From Ruminococcus sp. (GTDB taxonomy: Bacteria > Bacillota > Clostridia > Oscillospirales > Acutalibacteraceae), in contig JAFTHZ010000015.1 of assembly GCA_017457155.1 (NCBI GenBank), positions 124,001 through 188,000 of the forward strand: a stretch of DNA of 64,000 nt. Reading direction: 5' to 3'. Below the pieces are notes generated by a model. The model was not told the DNA's origin. It saw nothing but the letters and a program-made list of their open reading frames with translations, and did not search any database. Below, one piece after another: positions 1 to 9,888 of this stretch. The position numbers and the translations under genes were made by a program. Within the stretch, counting starts at the first letter, position 1. Each line of letters starts with the position of its first letter.

Positions 1-1103
1 TAGAGTGAATAAGGTGAAGAAACGGATGCGTTGATCATGTTGCCCTTGTAGAGCTTGAGTGTAACATCACCTGTAACAGTACGCTGGGTTGTCTTTACGA
101 AGGAGAGGATAGCCTCAGTGAGAGGTGTGAACCACTGTGCGTTGTATACAAGCTCTGCCAGCTTCTGAGCAACAAGTGCCTTGTAGTGTGCTGTGTCCTT
201 ATCGAGACAGATTGTCTCAAGAACCTGATGAGCCTTGTAGAGAATTGCACCACCGGGAGTCTCGTAAACACCACGGCACTTCATACCAACAAGACGATTC
301 TCAACGATATCGAGGAGACCGATGCCGTTCTCGCCGCCCAGCTTGTTGAGGGTAAGAACCAACTCAGTAGCGTTCATTTCCTTACCGTCTACTGCAGTGG
401 GAACGCCCTGCTCGAAATGAATTGTAACGTAGGTGGGCTTATCAGGAGCCATCTCGGGGGATACGCCCATCTCGAGGAAGCCCTCTTTGTTGTATGTAGG
501 CTCATTGGTGGGATCCTCAAGATCCAGACCCTCATGAGAAAGATGCCAGATGTTCTTGTCCTTGGAGTAGTTGGTCTCACGGCTTATCTTGAGAGGTACG
601 TTGTGAGCCTCGGCGTAATCGATCTCTTCGTCACGGGACTTGATATCCCACTCACGCCAGGGAGCGATGATAGGCATATCAGGAGCAAAAGCCTTGATAG
701 CCATCTCGAAACGAACCTGATCGTTACCCTTACCTGTGCAACCGTGGCAGATAGCATCTGCGCCCTCTGCGATTGCGATCTCAGCAATACGCTTTGCAAT
801 GGGAGGACGAGCAAAAGCTGTGCCCAGCATATAATCCTCGTAAAGTGCACCTGCCTGTACACAGGGGAAAACATAGTCGGTGAGGAACTCCTCTGTAAGG
901 TCCTCAACATAGAGCTTGGAAGCACCGGTCTTCAGAGCCTTCTCCTCAAGACCCTCCAGCTCGTCAGCCTGACCAACGTTACCGGAAACAGCGATGATCT
1001 CGGGATCACCATAGTTCTCCTTCAGCCAGGGAATGATGATGGATGTATCCAGTCCGCCGGAATAAGCAAGGACGATTTTCTTGAATTCTTTGTTGTTATT
1101 CAT
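1..1103 (-). CDS. argG: Argininosuccinate synthase, 3' end cut by window
   Basis: Joins citrulline and aspartate with ATP to make argininosuccinate in cytoplasmic arginine synthesis. The reading frame begins [20 protein letters not shown]; the PP-loop motif SGGLDTS sits at residues 15-21. The frame is open for 367 codons and runs off the left edge after a typical ArgG near-terminal SPYSL, so only about 30 residues should be missing. A GGAGG ribosome site lies 7-8 bases before the ATG. ARG-box-like sites upstream and the argR gene near 22 kb suggest arginine control. Confidence 0.96.
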   Translation of the reverse strand, partial: MNNNKEFKKIVLAYSGGLDTSIIIPWLKENYGDPEIIAVSGNVGQADELEGLEEKALKTGASKLYVEDLTEEFLTDYVFPCVQAGALYEDYMLGTAFARPPIAKRIAEIAIAEGADAICHGCTGKGNDQVRFEMAIKAFAPDMPIIAPWREWDIKSRDEEIDYAEAHNVPLKISRETNYSKDKNIWHLSHEGLDLEDPTNEPTYNKEGFLEMGVSPEMAPDKPTYVTIHFEQGVPTAVDGKEMNATELVLTLNKLGGENGIGLLDIVENRLVGMKCRGVYETPGGAILYKAHQVLETICLDKDTAHYKALVAQKLAELVYNAQWFTPLTEAILSFVKTTQRTVTGDVTLKLYKGNMINASVSSPYSL

Positions 1104-1147
1104 TTTGATTTCCTCCAAATTGATTAATATTTTAAGAATATGCATAA

Positions 1148-1176
1148 ATTTTATCATATTTAGAATATTTATGCAA
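1148..1176 (-). promoter_or_regulatory. Promoter of argG with overlapping ARG-box-like site
   Basis: On the minus strand TTGCAT (1171-1176) and TAAAAT (1148-1153) are separated by 17 bases. The segment 1161-1176 reads, on the plus strand, TAGAATATTTATGCAA, which is two changes from an ARG-box core, and covers the -35. A 9-base inverted repeat (TGCATAAAT at 1141-1149, inverse at 1167-1175) brackets the promoter. Repression of argG by arginine-bound ArgR is the natural inference. Confidence 0.6.
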
Positions 1177-1222
1177 GCTTTTAGATTCAATAAATAATAT
1201 TTTCAGTAGTTTGCTGTAAACC

Positions 1223-1248
1223 ACCAAAAGTACGTTGTATCTTTTGGT
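1223..1248 (-). other. Hairpin between the lipoprotein gene and argG
   Basis: An 8-base inverted repeat (ACCAAAAG / CTTTTGGT) with a 10-base loop follows the lipoprotein gene. It has no clean T run, so it is only a weak terminator candidate for that gene. The rest of the 304-base gap 1104-1407 holds the argG promoter and ARG-box-like sites; I see no gene there. Confidence 0.3.
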
Positions 1249-1362
1249 AATATTAACTATATAAACACAGATAAATACGGATCCAGAGGTGATAAGACCT
1301 GTTGAAAAGACAGGAATCAAAGGAGAATTATATATATTCCGTCTCTTAATCAATATGTATAC

Positions 1363-1380
1363 TCTGCATATTTATTCATC
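1363..1380 (-). promoter_or_regulatory. Distal ARG-box-like site
   Basis: Minus-strand GATGAATAAATATGCAGA differs from the Bacillus ARG-box consensus CATGAATAAAAATKCAAK at only three positions. It lies about 260 bases upstream of the argG start, at the 3' end of the lipoprotein gene, and could be a second ArgR contact site that loops to the promoter-proximal one. This is a motif match only. Confidence 0.4.
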
Positions 1381-1407
1381 ATTATGCATAATACAATGCA
1401 TAGTAAG

Positions 1408-2100
1408 TTACTTTTCTGTTCTGTAGTACATATTCTCACCGATATAGAGAATATCGTCGCTGATTGTATAGTACTGCTCAGGATACTGTGTAACCGCAGT
1501 TCCGTCATGATAAGAAAGATTGAGGACTCCATCCTGGGCGGAATAAACATAATCCACGGTGAATTTGTATCCGTAAACCATAGACTGATCAATGTTATAC
1601 ACAGCAGTGCCATCCTCAAAGAACTCATAGGAATCAAGGTAGATATCGCTGTACCAATATCCTGTCAGGTTATCATCCACCTGTCTGAAAGAGGAAGGCT
1701 TAAGTTCATAATCAGGCTTCTCTACTCTGATAAAGGTCTGGCCTTCTTCGGGAGTTTCGTAATCTCTGTAGACAGTCATAGTGTCTTTCTTGATATCAAA
1801 ATTAAGCTTTCCGTTCAGATACTGGAAATCGCTGTCGTAAAGATACTTGCCTTTGCCCAGATCGGTGATAATTGCTTTGCCCTCGTATACAGAGCTGCCA
1901 ATGTGCATTCTGATGTCGCCCTCCTTGGTAAACTGAAAGGCTGCGCCGTCAGAAATCGCCTGATTGAGCAGATGGTCATTCTCTGAGTTCTGTGAACCAT
2001 CCGACAGCATCCAGTAGTCTTTGTACAGGTCAGCACCACCACAAGCAGACAGAGGCAGAATCATAATCATCGCGAGAAAAAACAGAATAAACCTTTTCAA
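1408..2100 (-). CDS. Putative lipoprotein of unknown function
   Basis: About 230 residues. It opens with a lipoprotein signal (LKRFILFFLA, hydrophobic core, lipobox LSAC near residue 19) and should be anchored to the outer face of the membrane. Two similar beta-rich segments follow (YWMLSDGS near the start and YWYSDIYLD in the middle, the latter with FFEDGTAVYN), resembling small lipocalin-like or DUF5640-like domains. The start is a TTG at 2100: a GGGAGG ribosome site lies 7 bases before it, while the upstream in-frame ATG at 2121 would place that site inside the gene. No function recognised. Confidence 0.8.
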   Translation of the reverse strand: MKRFILFFLAMIMILPLSACGGADLYKDYWMLSDGSQNSENDHLLNQAISDGAAFQFTKEGDIRMHIGSSVYEGKAIITDLGKGKYLYDSDFQYLNGKLNFDIKKDTMTVYRDYETPEEGQTFIRVEKPDYELKPSSFRQVDDNLTGYWYSDIYLDSYEFFEDGTAVYNIDQSMVYGYKFTVDYVYSAQDGVLNLSYHDGTAVTQYPEQYYTISDDILYIGENMYYRTEK

Positions 2101-2135
2101 ATCGATCCCTCCCGAGAACATACTATAACTAATAA

Positions 2136-2164
2136 ATTATATAAAATCAGCGGTTGGATGTCAA
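2136..2164 (-). promoter_or_regulatory. Consensus sigma-A promoter nested in a terminator
   Basis: TTGACA (2159-2164), a 17-base spacer and TATAAT (2136-2141) read toward the lipoprotein gene. The -35 box lies in the loop and 3' arm of the terminator hairpin of the preceding gene, so transcription stop and restart are packed into about 45 bases. Confidence 0.75.
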
Positions 2165-2180
2165 CTGTTATCCAACCGCT
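2149..2180 (-). terminator. Intrinsic terminator of the deacetylase gene
   Basis: Perfect 11-base stem AGCGGTTGGAT / ATCCAACCGCT with a 10-base loop, followed on the minus strand by GATTTTATATAATTT. It begins 11 bases after the deacetylase stop codon. Confidence 0.75.
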
Positions 2181-2191
2181 TTGTTTATGTA

Positions 2192-3136
2192 TTAATATGC
2201 ACTGTAGTAGAGCTTTCCAACATCGCTGCTGTCAAGTCCCAGAAGCTGAGAAACTGTGACAAATCTATAGCCTCTGTTGTAAAGGTCGTCAATAGCAATA
2301 CAGAAAGCATCGTAGGTATTATAATAAAGGTCATGCATGAGAATAATATCGCCCTCGTCTGCTGAACGGAGGATGTTGTTGGCGATGATGTTCACATTGG
2401 ACTGAGAACGGGATGAATACCTCCAGTCGATGGAATCCACGTTCCAGTTAATAACAGCAAAACCTGAGCTCTTGACTCTGGCGGATGTTATAGAACCGCC
2501 TGTGGGTCGCATAAGCAGAGGGTACTCACCTGTTACCTCGTAAATCTTATTGGCAGTTTTGTCAAGCTCGGTCCTGAAGGTGGTATCAGAACAGGAATGG
2601 TAGTAGTTCTCGTGAGTCCACGCATGAACACCAATCTCGTTTCCACAGTCATAGGCATACTTCATAGCGTTGCGCTGAGTGCCGTATACGCGGTTACCAA
2701 CTACGAAGAAGGTGCCCACTCCCCCATACTCAGCCAGCTTATTTACGATTTTGTAGGTAAGGTCATAGTGAGGGCCATCGTCAAAGGTGAAGGCAATATA
2801 CTTATAGTTGCCATCAAGAACAGGAGCCTCATCACCTGTTCCCTGAGGACGATATGAGGGTCTTGTGGTATCTGAAGAAACCTTGTTACCTGCGGGTGTA
2901 TAGATAGTATCGTCGGGGACAGTCTCGGCTACTGTGGTTGCAGGCACTGTTGTTGCAGGGACGGTTGTAGCGGGAACTGTGGTAGCCATAGTTGACTCAT
3001 CCGCAGAGGTAGTCCCCTGAGTCGCTGTCTCATCAGCAGTAGAAACAACATTATTCACAGGCTTGGTAGGTGTGCAACCTGCGATAATAATAAAGCAAAG
3101 CATTAAAGCACAAATTGCTACAAGTGATTTTTTCAT
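2192..3136 (-). CDS. Polysaccharide deacetylase lipoprotein (NodB family)
   Basis: Extracellular metal-dependent carbohydrate de-N-acetylase of family CE4, probably acting on peptidoglycan or another N-acetylated glycan. 314 residues: lipobox IAGC with the lipid cysteine at residue 21, then a Thr/Pro/Val linker with four ATTVP-like repeats (about residues 50-70), then the NodB domain. Family motifs are visible: TFDDGPH, HAWTH, RPTGG, DSIDW and the final LMHD. Spacing between motifs is normal. A consensus promoter and a terminator bracket it, so it is probably monocistronic. Substrate cannot be read from sequence. Confidence 0.9.
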   Translation of the reverse strand: MKKSLVAICALMLCFIIIAGCTPTKPVNNVVSTADETATQGTTSADESTMATTVPATTVPATTVPATTVAETVPDDTIYTPAGNKVSSDTTRPSYRPQGTGDEAPVLDGNYKYIAFTFDDGPHYDLTYKIVNKLAEYGGVGTFFVVGNRVYGTQRNAMKYAYDCGNEIGVHAWTHENYYHSCSDTTFRTELDKTANKIYEVTGEYPLLMRPTGGSITSARVKSSGFAVINWNVDSIDWRYSSRSQSNVNIIANNILRSADEGDIILMHDLYYNTYDAFCIAIDDLYNRGYRFVTVSQLLGLDSSDVGKLYYSAY

Positions 3137-3184
3137 TTTCTCTCTCCTATATATAAATCAGTTATTTCGTCTTAAATCGATAAC

Positions 3185-3213
3185 ATTATAGTTTATATAA
3201 CAGGAAAGGTCAA
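3185..3213 (-). promoter_or_regulatory. Sigma-A promoter of the deacetylase gene
   Basis: TTGACC (3208-3213), a 17-base spacer and TATAAT (3185-3190), about 50 bases before the start codon. Confidence 0.75.
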
Positions 3214-3280
3214 TGTTGATTATGACAATATTTTGAATATTTCGACATTTAATTTAGATAAGCTGACACTAACGAGGACA

Positions 3281-3309
3281 AAAAAAGACTCTCCCATAAA
3301 GGGAGAGTC
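3281..3309 (-). terminator. Intrinsic terminator of groES-groEL
   Basis: Minus-strand stem GACTCTCCC / GGGAGAGTC with a 5-base loop followed by seven T. It starts 15 bases after the groEL stop codon. Confidence 0.9.
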
Positions 3310-3323
3310 AAATAAAGCTGTGA

Positions 3324-4958
<1,635 letters not shown>

Positions 4959-4973
4959 CTAAATTATCAGCAA

Positions 4974-5258
4974 TTACTCTACAATGGCAAGAATATCTGA
5001 CTGACGAACGATGATATACTCCTCGCCGTCCAGTTTAACCTCTGTGCCGCTGTACTTTGAAGTGATGACCTTGTCACCTACGTTCACGTACATTGTAACC
5101 TCTTCTCCGTCGATCTTGCCACCGGGGCCGACTGCGATAACGTTTGCAAACTGGGGCTTCTCCTGTGCAGCAGAAGAAAGCACGATACCGCTGGCGGTAG
5201 TCTGCTCTGCGTTGTCTATCTTCAGAACGACTTTGTCAAGTAAAGGTTTGATTGTCAT
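4974..5258 (-). CDS. groES: Co-chaperonin GroES
   Basis: 94-residue cap of the GroEL chamber. It has the standard beginning (MTIKPLLDKVVLKI), the mobile-loop region around TTASGIVL and the roof segment (VGPGGKIDGE). It is first in the operon and preceded by an AGGAGG site, a CIRCE operator and a sigma-A promoter. Confidence 0.99.
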   Translation of the reverse strand: MTIKPLLDKVVLKIDNAEQTTASGIVLSSAAQEKPQFANVIAVGPGGKIDGEEVTMYVNVGDKVITSKYSGTEVKLDGEEYIIVRQSDILAIVE

Positions 5259-5285
5259 ATATATCCTCCTAACACAATTTCAAAA

Positions 5286-5312
5286 TTAGCACTCGCATCT
5301 CACGAGTGCTAA
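5286..5312 (-). promoter_or_regulatory. CIRCE operator (HrcA site)
   Basis: Perfect TTAGCACTC, nine bases, GAGTGCTAA. It lies between the promoter and groES in the 5' leader, the classical arrangement for HrcA repression. No hrcA gene is in the window. Confidence 0.97.
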
Positions 5313-5316
5313 TAAT

Positions 5317-5345
5317 ATTCTATACCATATATTGTAAAAAATCAA
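5317..5345 (-). promoter_or_regulatory. Sigma-A promoter of groES-groEL
   Basis: TTGATT (5340-5345), a 17-base spacer and TAGAAT (5317-5322), immediately upstream of the CIRCE element. Confidence 0.75.
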
Positions 5346-5397
5346 GTGTATTTTGACGCCAAATATAAATTTTGTGTTAATAGTCTGTCAAAGATTT

Positions 5398-6471
5398 TCA
5401 GGTAGTGGGTTCTTCCTCCCCAACAATTCTGCTATAAGATGACAAAGCGGAAAGATCAAGAGAAAAGCTATCCGCAACAGAAGAATTAACACACTCTCCA
5501 CAGATATGAGCATACTCAACTGCTATATCGCTGACAGGTTTCAGATCCTTGAGTATAATCAGAGCAATCTCTGCGCTGCTGTAGCCTATCGCCTCATGTA
5601 CAGGGAAGCAGGTAGCAAGACAGCCCTGCTCAACCAGATTCTCGGTAGTTGAGAAAACAGGGATTTTGCTATCCTTTGCACCCGAAAGAATCTCTGACAA
5701 ATATGTTTCTGTCAAGCTGTCATCGAAGAGATACAAAGCATCACCCTTCTCCAAAGCAGAACTTAGAGCAGACTCGTACTCCTTCTTTGTGGCAGCAGTA
5801 TATGCAGTATACTCGAGACCCAGAGCCTTAGCCTCTTCCTGAGCCAGAGTTGAAATAAGAATAGACTCCTCGTCAGATGTATAGTAAAGTCCTGACACTG
5901 TTTTTGCATCAGGAAACAGAGTCTTTATAAGCTGGAGCTGTTCTCTGACGGGAGTGTAATCGGAAACGCCTGTCAGGTTTTTGTCGGGTTTTTCGCAGGA
6001 TGTGAGAAGTCCTGTCTCGATAGGGTCAGCCACGCAGGCAAACACCACAGGGATCTCGGACGTAGCTTTTGATGCTGAGGAAGCGGCAAGCTCGCCAATA
6101 GCATAGATAAGGTCAGTATCCTCTTTGACAGCATCCTGTGCGGCGGTCGAGGCTTTATCTTCGTCTCCCTCGCAGGTCAATACTGTGACAGAAAGATTAT
6201 CTCCCTCTACAAATCCATTCTCCTCCAAGGCTGCCATAAAACCTACGTAAGCATCATCATTCTCTGCATTATCATCACTCTTGAGAACAGAGATGGTGTA
6301 GGACTCTGTATAGTCAATAGGGTTGGTAACAGGCTCCTTGGGAAGTGTGGAAGTAGGAGCTGTGGTCTGGGTTGTATCTCCTCCTGAACAGGAGCAAAGA
6401 GCACAAAGAATAACACAGGATAATAACAAAGCAAAACTTCTTCTGAGTAACCGACTTACTGATTTTCTCAT
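5398..6471 (-). CDS. ABC transporter substrate-binding lipoprotein (TrpX type)
   Basis: 357 residues with a lipoprotein signal (lipobox LCSC, lipid cysteine near residue 28), a Thr/Pro spacer and a two-lobed periplasmic-binding fold of the ABC_sub_bind family. Family-like segments include GFMAALEENGFVEGDN, IYAIGELAASSA, IPVVFACVADPIETGL and NLTGVSDYTPV. Relatives bind aromatic amino acids or related solutes. Its usual partners, an ABC permease and ATPase, are not next to it; the preceding gene is an RNA methyltransferase. The ligand is unknown. Confidence 0.85.
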   Translation of the reverse strand: MRKSVSRLLRRSFALLLSCVILCALCSCSGGDTTQTTAPTSTLPKEPVTNPIDYTESYTISVLKSDDNAENDDAYVGFMAALEENGFVEGDNLSVTVLTCEGDEDKASTAAQDAVKEDTDLIYAIGELAASSASKATSEIPVVFACVADPIETGLLTSCEKPDKNLTGVSDYTPVREQLQLIKTLFPDAKTVSGLYYTSDEESILISTLAQEEAKALGLEYTAYTAATKKEYESALSSALEKGDALYLFDDSLTETYLSEILSGAKDSKIPVFSTTENLVEQGCLATCFPVHEAIGYSSAEIALIILKDLKPVSDIAVEYAHICGECVNSSVADSFSLDLSALSSYSRIVGEEEPTT

Positions 6472-6530
6472 AACAATCCTCCGATATTATTAACTATATT
6501 TATAACATGGAATAAAAATTACTGATTATA

Positions 6531-7649
6531 TCAGGTATAGTACATATAAAGCTGACACTGAAGCATACCGTTGTAGAGCTTACGACGCTTGTCAGCACGT
6601 CTGCCGTAGCATTTTTCAAAGTCGTCATCAGGGGTGATCACAGAATAACTCCAACCCTTCTTTCGCTCAAAGAGCTTTCCCATAGTTCGGTAGAGTTCCT
6701 CTGCTTCTCTGACAGATAGCATACGTTCTCCGTAGGGCGGATTTGTAATCAGGGTACCTCTCTCCCGCTGAAGGGAAAAGTCTCTCAGGTCCTGCTGTAT
6801 AAATTCAATTCTGTCGGCAACACCTGCTCTCTCAGCGTTACATCGGGCAACGGCCAGAGCCTCTGTATCGATATCGCTGCCTACAGCAAAGAAGTCGCAA
6901 TCCCTGCGCTCGAGCTGTCTTGCAAGCTCTCTCTCCTGTTCCCAGACAGAGGCGGGAATGCACTCCCACTCCTGAGCCGCAAAGCTGCGGGATATACCGG
7001 GAGCGATGTTGAGAGCTTTCAGCGCAGCTTCAATGAGAATCGTACCGCTACCGCACATTGGATCTGTGACAAAATGATTGGAACGAACACGACTCAGCTC
7101 CACCATGGTGGCGGCCAGAGTCTCGCTGATAGGGGCATCGTTAGACTGGGTTCTGTAGCCTCTTTTATGAAGAGGAGCACCTGAGGTATCAATCATCAGG
7201 CTGACCTTATCCTTGCGAATAATGAACTGAATCTGGTGCACAGCACCCGACTCAGGAAGCCAATCTGAACCATATACCTCGCCAAGGCGCTTTGCCACAG
7301 CCTTCTTGATGATCTTCTGACAATCGGAGACACTCATAAGCTTAGAGTCAAGACAGCTGCCCTTCACAGGGAAAGCTTCCTCAGAAAGGATAAAATCCTC
7401 CCAAGGGAGACCATAGGTCATATTGAAAAGTGTCTCAAAATCTGTTGCTTCAAATTCACCCATAAGGATCTGGATACGCTCTGCACAGCGGGTGCGGATG
7501 TTGGCTCGGGCAAGGGTCGAAAAATCTCCTGTGAACAGGACCCGTCCTGTCTGTGCCTGTACATCCTCAATATCCATAAAACGAAGCTCGTTGGCAACTA
7601 CTCCCTCAATACCGAAAAGGCAGGGAGCGCTGAATGTTAATTTCTTCAT
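6531..7649 (-). CDS. THUMP-domain rRNA N2-guanine methyltransferase (RlmL/YpsC-like)
   Basis: 372-residue S-adenosylmethionine enzyme predicted to methylate a guanine base of 23S rRNA. An N-terminal ferredoxin-like and THUMP RNA-binding half (to about residue 160) precedes a Rossmann methyltransferase half, with DPMCGSGT at 196-203 for cofactor binding and NPPY at 303-306 as the catalytic motif. It lacks the second methyltransferase (RlmK) domain of enterobacterial RlmKL, as is usual in Firmicutes. It follows hpf after a terminator hairpin. The exact target base is inferred from the family. Confidence 0.88.
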   Translation of the reverse strand: MKKLTFSAPCLFGIEGVVANELRFMDIEDVQAQTGRVLFTGDFSTLARANIRTRCAERIQILMGEFEATDFETLFNMTYGLPWEDFILSEEAFPVKGSCLDSKLMSVSDCQKIIKKAVAKRLGEVYGSDWLPESGAVHQIQFIIRKDKVSLMIDTSGAPLHKRGYRTQSNDAPISETLAATMVELSRVRSNHFVTDPMCGSGTILIEAALKALNIAPGISRSFAAQEWECIPASVWEQERELARQLERRDCDFFAVGSDIDTEALAVARCNAERAGVADRIEFIQQDLRDFSLQRERGTLITNPPYGERMLSVREAEELYRTMGKLFERKKGWSYSVITPDDDFEKCYGRRADKRRKLYNGMLQCQLYMYYT

Positions 7650-7660
7650 CTATACCTCAA

Positions 7661-7698
7661 TTACAAAATCAGGCAGGAGATTATGTCCCCTGCCTGAT
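7661..7698 (-). terminator. Intrinsic terminator of hpf
   Basis: Perfect 10-base stem ATCAGGCAGG / CCTGCCTGAT with an 11-base loop, followed on the minus strand by TTTTGTAATT, just after the hpf stop. Confidence 0.75.
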
Positions 7699-7709
7699 GA
7701 ATTTTTCAG

Positions 7710-8246
7710 TTAGTCATTTTTTGATGGCTCAAGCAAGCCATATGCACCGTTGTTGCGAACATAAACAACGTTTATCTCCCCTGTCTCGGAGTTTGTGAAC
7801 ATATAGAATTTATGGCCTATCATCTCCATCTGGAGTATAGCCTCCTCCACAGACACAGGTTTGACAGGAATCTGTTTTTTGCGGACAATACTGAGTTCAT
7901 CCTCCACAGGAAACTCTGCGGTATCATCCACATACAGGTCATCGAGGGATCCGGTCTTGAGTCTCTTTGAGAGACGGGTCTTGTGCTTGCGAAGCTGACG
8001 AGAGATAAGGTCTACAACCTTATCAAGAGCATCGTTCATCTCCTGCATTGTGGACTCTGCACGATAAACCATAGAGCCGTCACGGATGGTAATCTCCACC
8101 GTCTGACGATTCTTCTCCAGGGTTACGACTACGGTTGCCTCAGCGGAATCTGAAAAGACTTTCTCGATTTTTTTCAGTTTGCGCTCCACAAGCTCCTTGA
8201 AATTATCTCTGAGGGTAACTTTGCGTGCAACATAGGTAATCTTCAT
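7710..8246 (-). CDS. hpf: Ribosome hibernation promoting factor, long form
   Basis: Binds the 30S decoding centre in starvation and pairs ribosomes into inactive 100S dimers. 178 residues: N-terminal S30AE/HPF domain (MKITYVARKVTLRDNF onward, to about 100), a linker, and the C-terminal dimerisation domain (from about 120, with MIGHKFYMFTNSETGE). I start at the ATG at 8246, which has AAAGGAGG five to six bases upstream. An extended frame reaching 8330 would swallow that site. Long form is the norm for Firmicutes. Confidence 0.95.
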   Translation of the reverse strand: MKITYVARKVTLRDNFKELVERKLKKIEKVFSDSAEATVVVTLEKNRQTVEITIRDGSMVYRAESTMQEMNDALDKVVDLISRQLRKHKTRLSKRLKTGSLDDLYVDDTAEFPVEDELSIVRKKQIPVKPVSVEEAILQMEMIGHKFYMFTNSETGEINVVYVRNNGAYGLLEPSKND

Positions 8247-8277
8247 ACGGATACCTCCTTTGGGTGTGGATATTAAA

Positions 8278-8787
8278 TTATTTTCTGCCGCCGTGACCTC
8301 TGCGACTATAACCACGGCTCTCGCCGCCACGCTTGAGGTCGGACATTCTGTCCTGGCTGGACTTTTTGAACTTGTTCATCATATCCTCGAAATCAGGGTT
8401 GGAAGAGATTGTCTCCTCCCAAACGCCATCGGGATAGAGAATAGGCTGGGACACAGGCTTACGCTCCTGAGGTCTGCTCTGGGGCTTGCGCTGCTGGTCC
8501 CTCTGCTGAGGAGGACGTCCTGCAGGCCTGGGGTTATCAGAGCGCTGGGGTCTGTCCTGAGCCTTCTTGATAGAGAGGGCAATCTTGCCCTTCTCGTCAA
8601 TGGAGAGAACCTTGACCTTTACTGTCTGACCAACCTGGCATACGTCGTGGATATCCTTGACAAAGCTGTTGGACACCTCTGAGATATGTACCATTCCGTC
8701 GGGTCCGTCGGGCAATGATACAAATGCTCCGAAGTTAGTTATACTTGTGATTTTTCCCTCATAAATCTGTCCAATTTCCGGTTTCAT
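8278..8787 (-). CDS. yabR: S1-domain RNA-binding protein YabR
   Basis: 169 residues. An S1 OB-fold fills residues 1-75 (EGKITSITNFGAFVSLPDG, ending in KIALSIKKAQ), then a low-complexity Arg/Pro/Gln-rich stretch and a basic C-terminus that ends in Gly/Arg repeats. Relatives (YabR, GSP13, CvfD) bind ribosomes or mRNA and act in translation and stress control. It closes the conserved cluster spoVB-mazG-hup-rqcP-yabP-yabQ-divIC-yabR, the same gene order as in Bacillus, which supports the name. Confidence 0.88.
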   Translation of the reverse strand: MKPEIGQIYEGKITSITNFGAFVSLPDGPDGMVHISEVSNSFVKDIHDVCQVGQTVKVKVLSIDEKGKIALSIKKAQDRPQRSDNPRPAGRPPQQRDQQRKPQSRPQERKPVSQPILYPDGVWEETISSNPDFEDMMNKFKKSSQDRMSDLKRGGESRGYSRRGHGGRK

Positions 8788-8826
8788 ACTATTCCTTTTC
8801 TATTCTGTATATTTTTTGGGAGACTT

Positions 8827-9138
8827 TCAGTCTCCTGCAGAGTTGATAAAAACACGTTCTCCCTGCTCAACAAGATCAAGATCCTTGCGAGCCTTGCTGA
8901 TTACATACTCAAGATACTCCTCATCGGAATAATTCTTGACCTGTTCAATGTCGGCATTCTTTGCCTCCTGAATAACAATCTCGTTATTGATGGCATTGAG
9001 CTGCTCTTCCTTCTCAGCAATCTGGGAGTTGATGGAGGCGATAGCATAGACACCGTAAATGAGGAACGCAATAAAGACTACGCCCAAAGCGATATACTTA
9101 AATGGAGTCGAAGACTTTTTTTCTTTCTTTTCTGCCAC
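8827..9138 (-). CDS. divIC: Septum formation initiator DivIC/FtsB
   Basis: Small bitopic division protein that bridges FtsL and DivIB at the septum. A lysine-rich cytoplasmic tip, one membrane segment (about residues 13-34), a coiled coil (QIAEKEEQLNAINNEI) and a conserved tail (YLEYVISKARKDLDLVEQGE) match the family. I place the start at GTG 9138, with GAGGTGA eight bases before it; a GTG at 9150 is possible. Its 5' end overlaps the end of yabQ by about 41 bases, suggesting translational coupling. Confidence 0.9.
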   Translation of the reverse strand: MAEKKEKKSSTPFKYIALGVVFIAFLIYGVYAIASINSQIAEKEEQLNAINNEIVIQEAKNADIEQVKNYSDEEYLEYVISKARKDLDLVEQGERVFINSAGD

Positions 9139-9601
9139 GATGTCGTTCACCTCTGTCTTTCCCGGGTAATTTTGATACTAAAAAAACACCTATATATCCA
9201 GTAATATTATACAATATTCTTCCTGCAACTTTCAAGACCCTTTTGGATGTTTTTGAGAAATAATTATAAATTAAACAAAGTAAGCTCCGTATTTTTTTGA
9301 ATAAAAACTCAAGTATAAACCTGATAATACGGCCTGCGGTAAAAAAATACAGAAAAAATCCCGCCACCATCCCAATAAGGGTGAAGTACCTGGTACTGCC
9401 TCGGGAGAAGCCCATACTGAAAAAAACACAGGAAAAAGCACAGACCAACATAAACATCAGGTCCAGAAGAAAAACAGAACCCTTGCTCCTGCACAAAGTA
9501 ATCCTAAGAAGTCTGAATAAATCATAAACTATTCCCAGCAATACACCAAGAACCAACGACCAAAGCAGACAATACATCTGCTCTCTGAGAGTAAAGTCCA
9601 T
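9098..9601 (-). CDS. yabQ: Spore cortex biosynthesis membrane protein YabQ
   Basis: 167-residue membrane protein required for spore cortex formation in Bacillus. The YabQ segment GVLLGIVYDLFRLLR follows the first membrane helix; three to four hydrophobic segments lie in residues 8-90 and a basic tail follows. The ATG at 9601 has an AGGTG site and sits four bases after the yabP stop. The frame extends upstream to 9703 through yabP, but that part looks non-coding. Expected in the mother cell under sigma-E. Confidence 0.9.
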   Translation of the reverse strand: MDFTLREQMYCLLWSLVLGVLLGIVYDLFRLLRITLCRSKGSVFLLDLMFMLVCAFSCVFFSMGFSRGSTRYFTLIGMVAGFFLYFFTAGRIIRFILEFLFKKIRSLLCLIYNYFSKTSKRVLKVAGRILYNITGYIGVFLVSKLPGKDRGERHRGRKERKKVFDSI

Positions 9602-9605
9602 GCTA

Positions 9606-9881
9606 TCACCTGAAAATTCTGGACATAAAGGACTGTTGCTTTGAATCTCCCAGATACTGCATCGAGATAATCCTACAGTCAACAGACACCTGCCCCGTAT
9701 CAAGAGAAAGAGTGCTGATATGCAGGCTCTCTCCTTTTACAATAAGATTTCCCTCTGTGGTTAGAATGTTGACTGTCTGCTCGTCAAAACCCGAAACGTC
9801 AACCACACCTGTAACAGAAAGAGATTGCCTCTGATTAATAATAACATTATGGGGTTGTGAATTAGTCTGAATATCCTGCAT
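9606..9881 (-). CDS. yabP: Sporulation protein YabP
   Basis: 91-residue member of the YabP/YqfC family, needed for spore cortex assembly. The core LSVTGVVDVSGFDEQTVNI and the following beta-rich GNLIVKGESLHI match the family. Its GGAGG ribosome site forms the end of a 12-base-pair hairpin directly upstream, and a sigma-E-like promoter precedes it, so it may be switched on separately from rqcP during sporulation. Confidence 0.92.
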   Translation of the reverse strand: MQDIQTNSQPHNVIINQRQSLSVTGVVDVSGFDEQTVNILTTEGNLIVKGESLHISTLSLDTGQVSVDCRIISMQYLGDSKQQSFMSRIFR

Positions 9882-9888
9882 AAAAACC

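Noticed and set aside
186..1127. Long plus-strand frame of 313 codons
   Set aside because: It is the antisense shadow of argG, whose minus-strand translation is unmistakable.
1132..1353. 73-codon minus-strand frame upstream of argG
   Set aside because: It covers the argG promoter region and has no convincing ribosome site; composition is like AT-rich spacer.
2920..3000. Tandem DNA repeat in the deacetylase gene
   Set aside because: The ATTVP-coding repeats are a normal low-complexity lipoprotein linker rather than a mobile or regulatory repeat.
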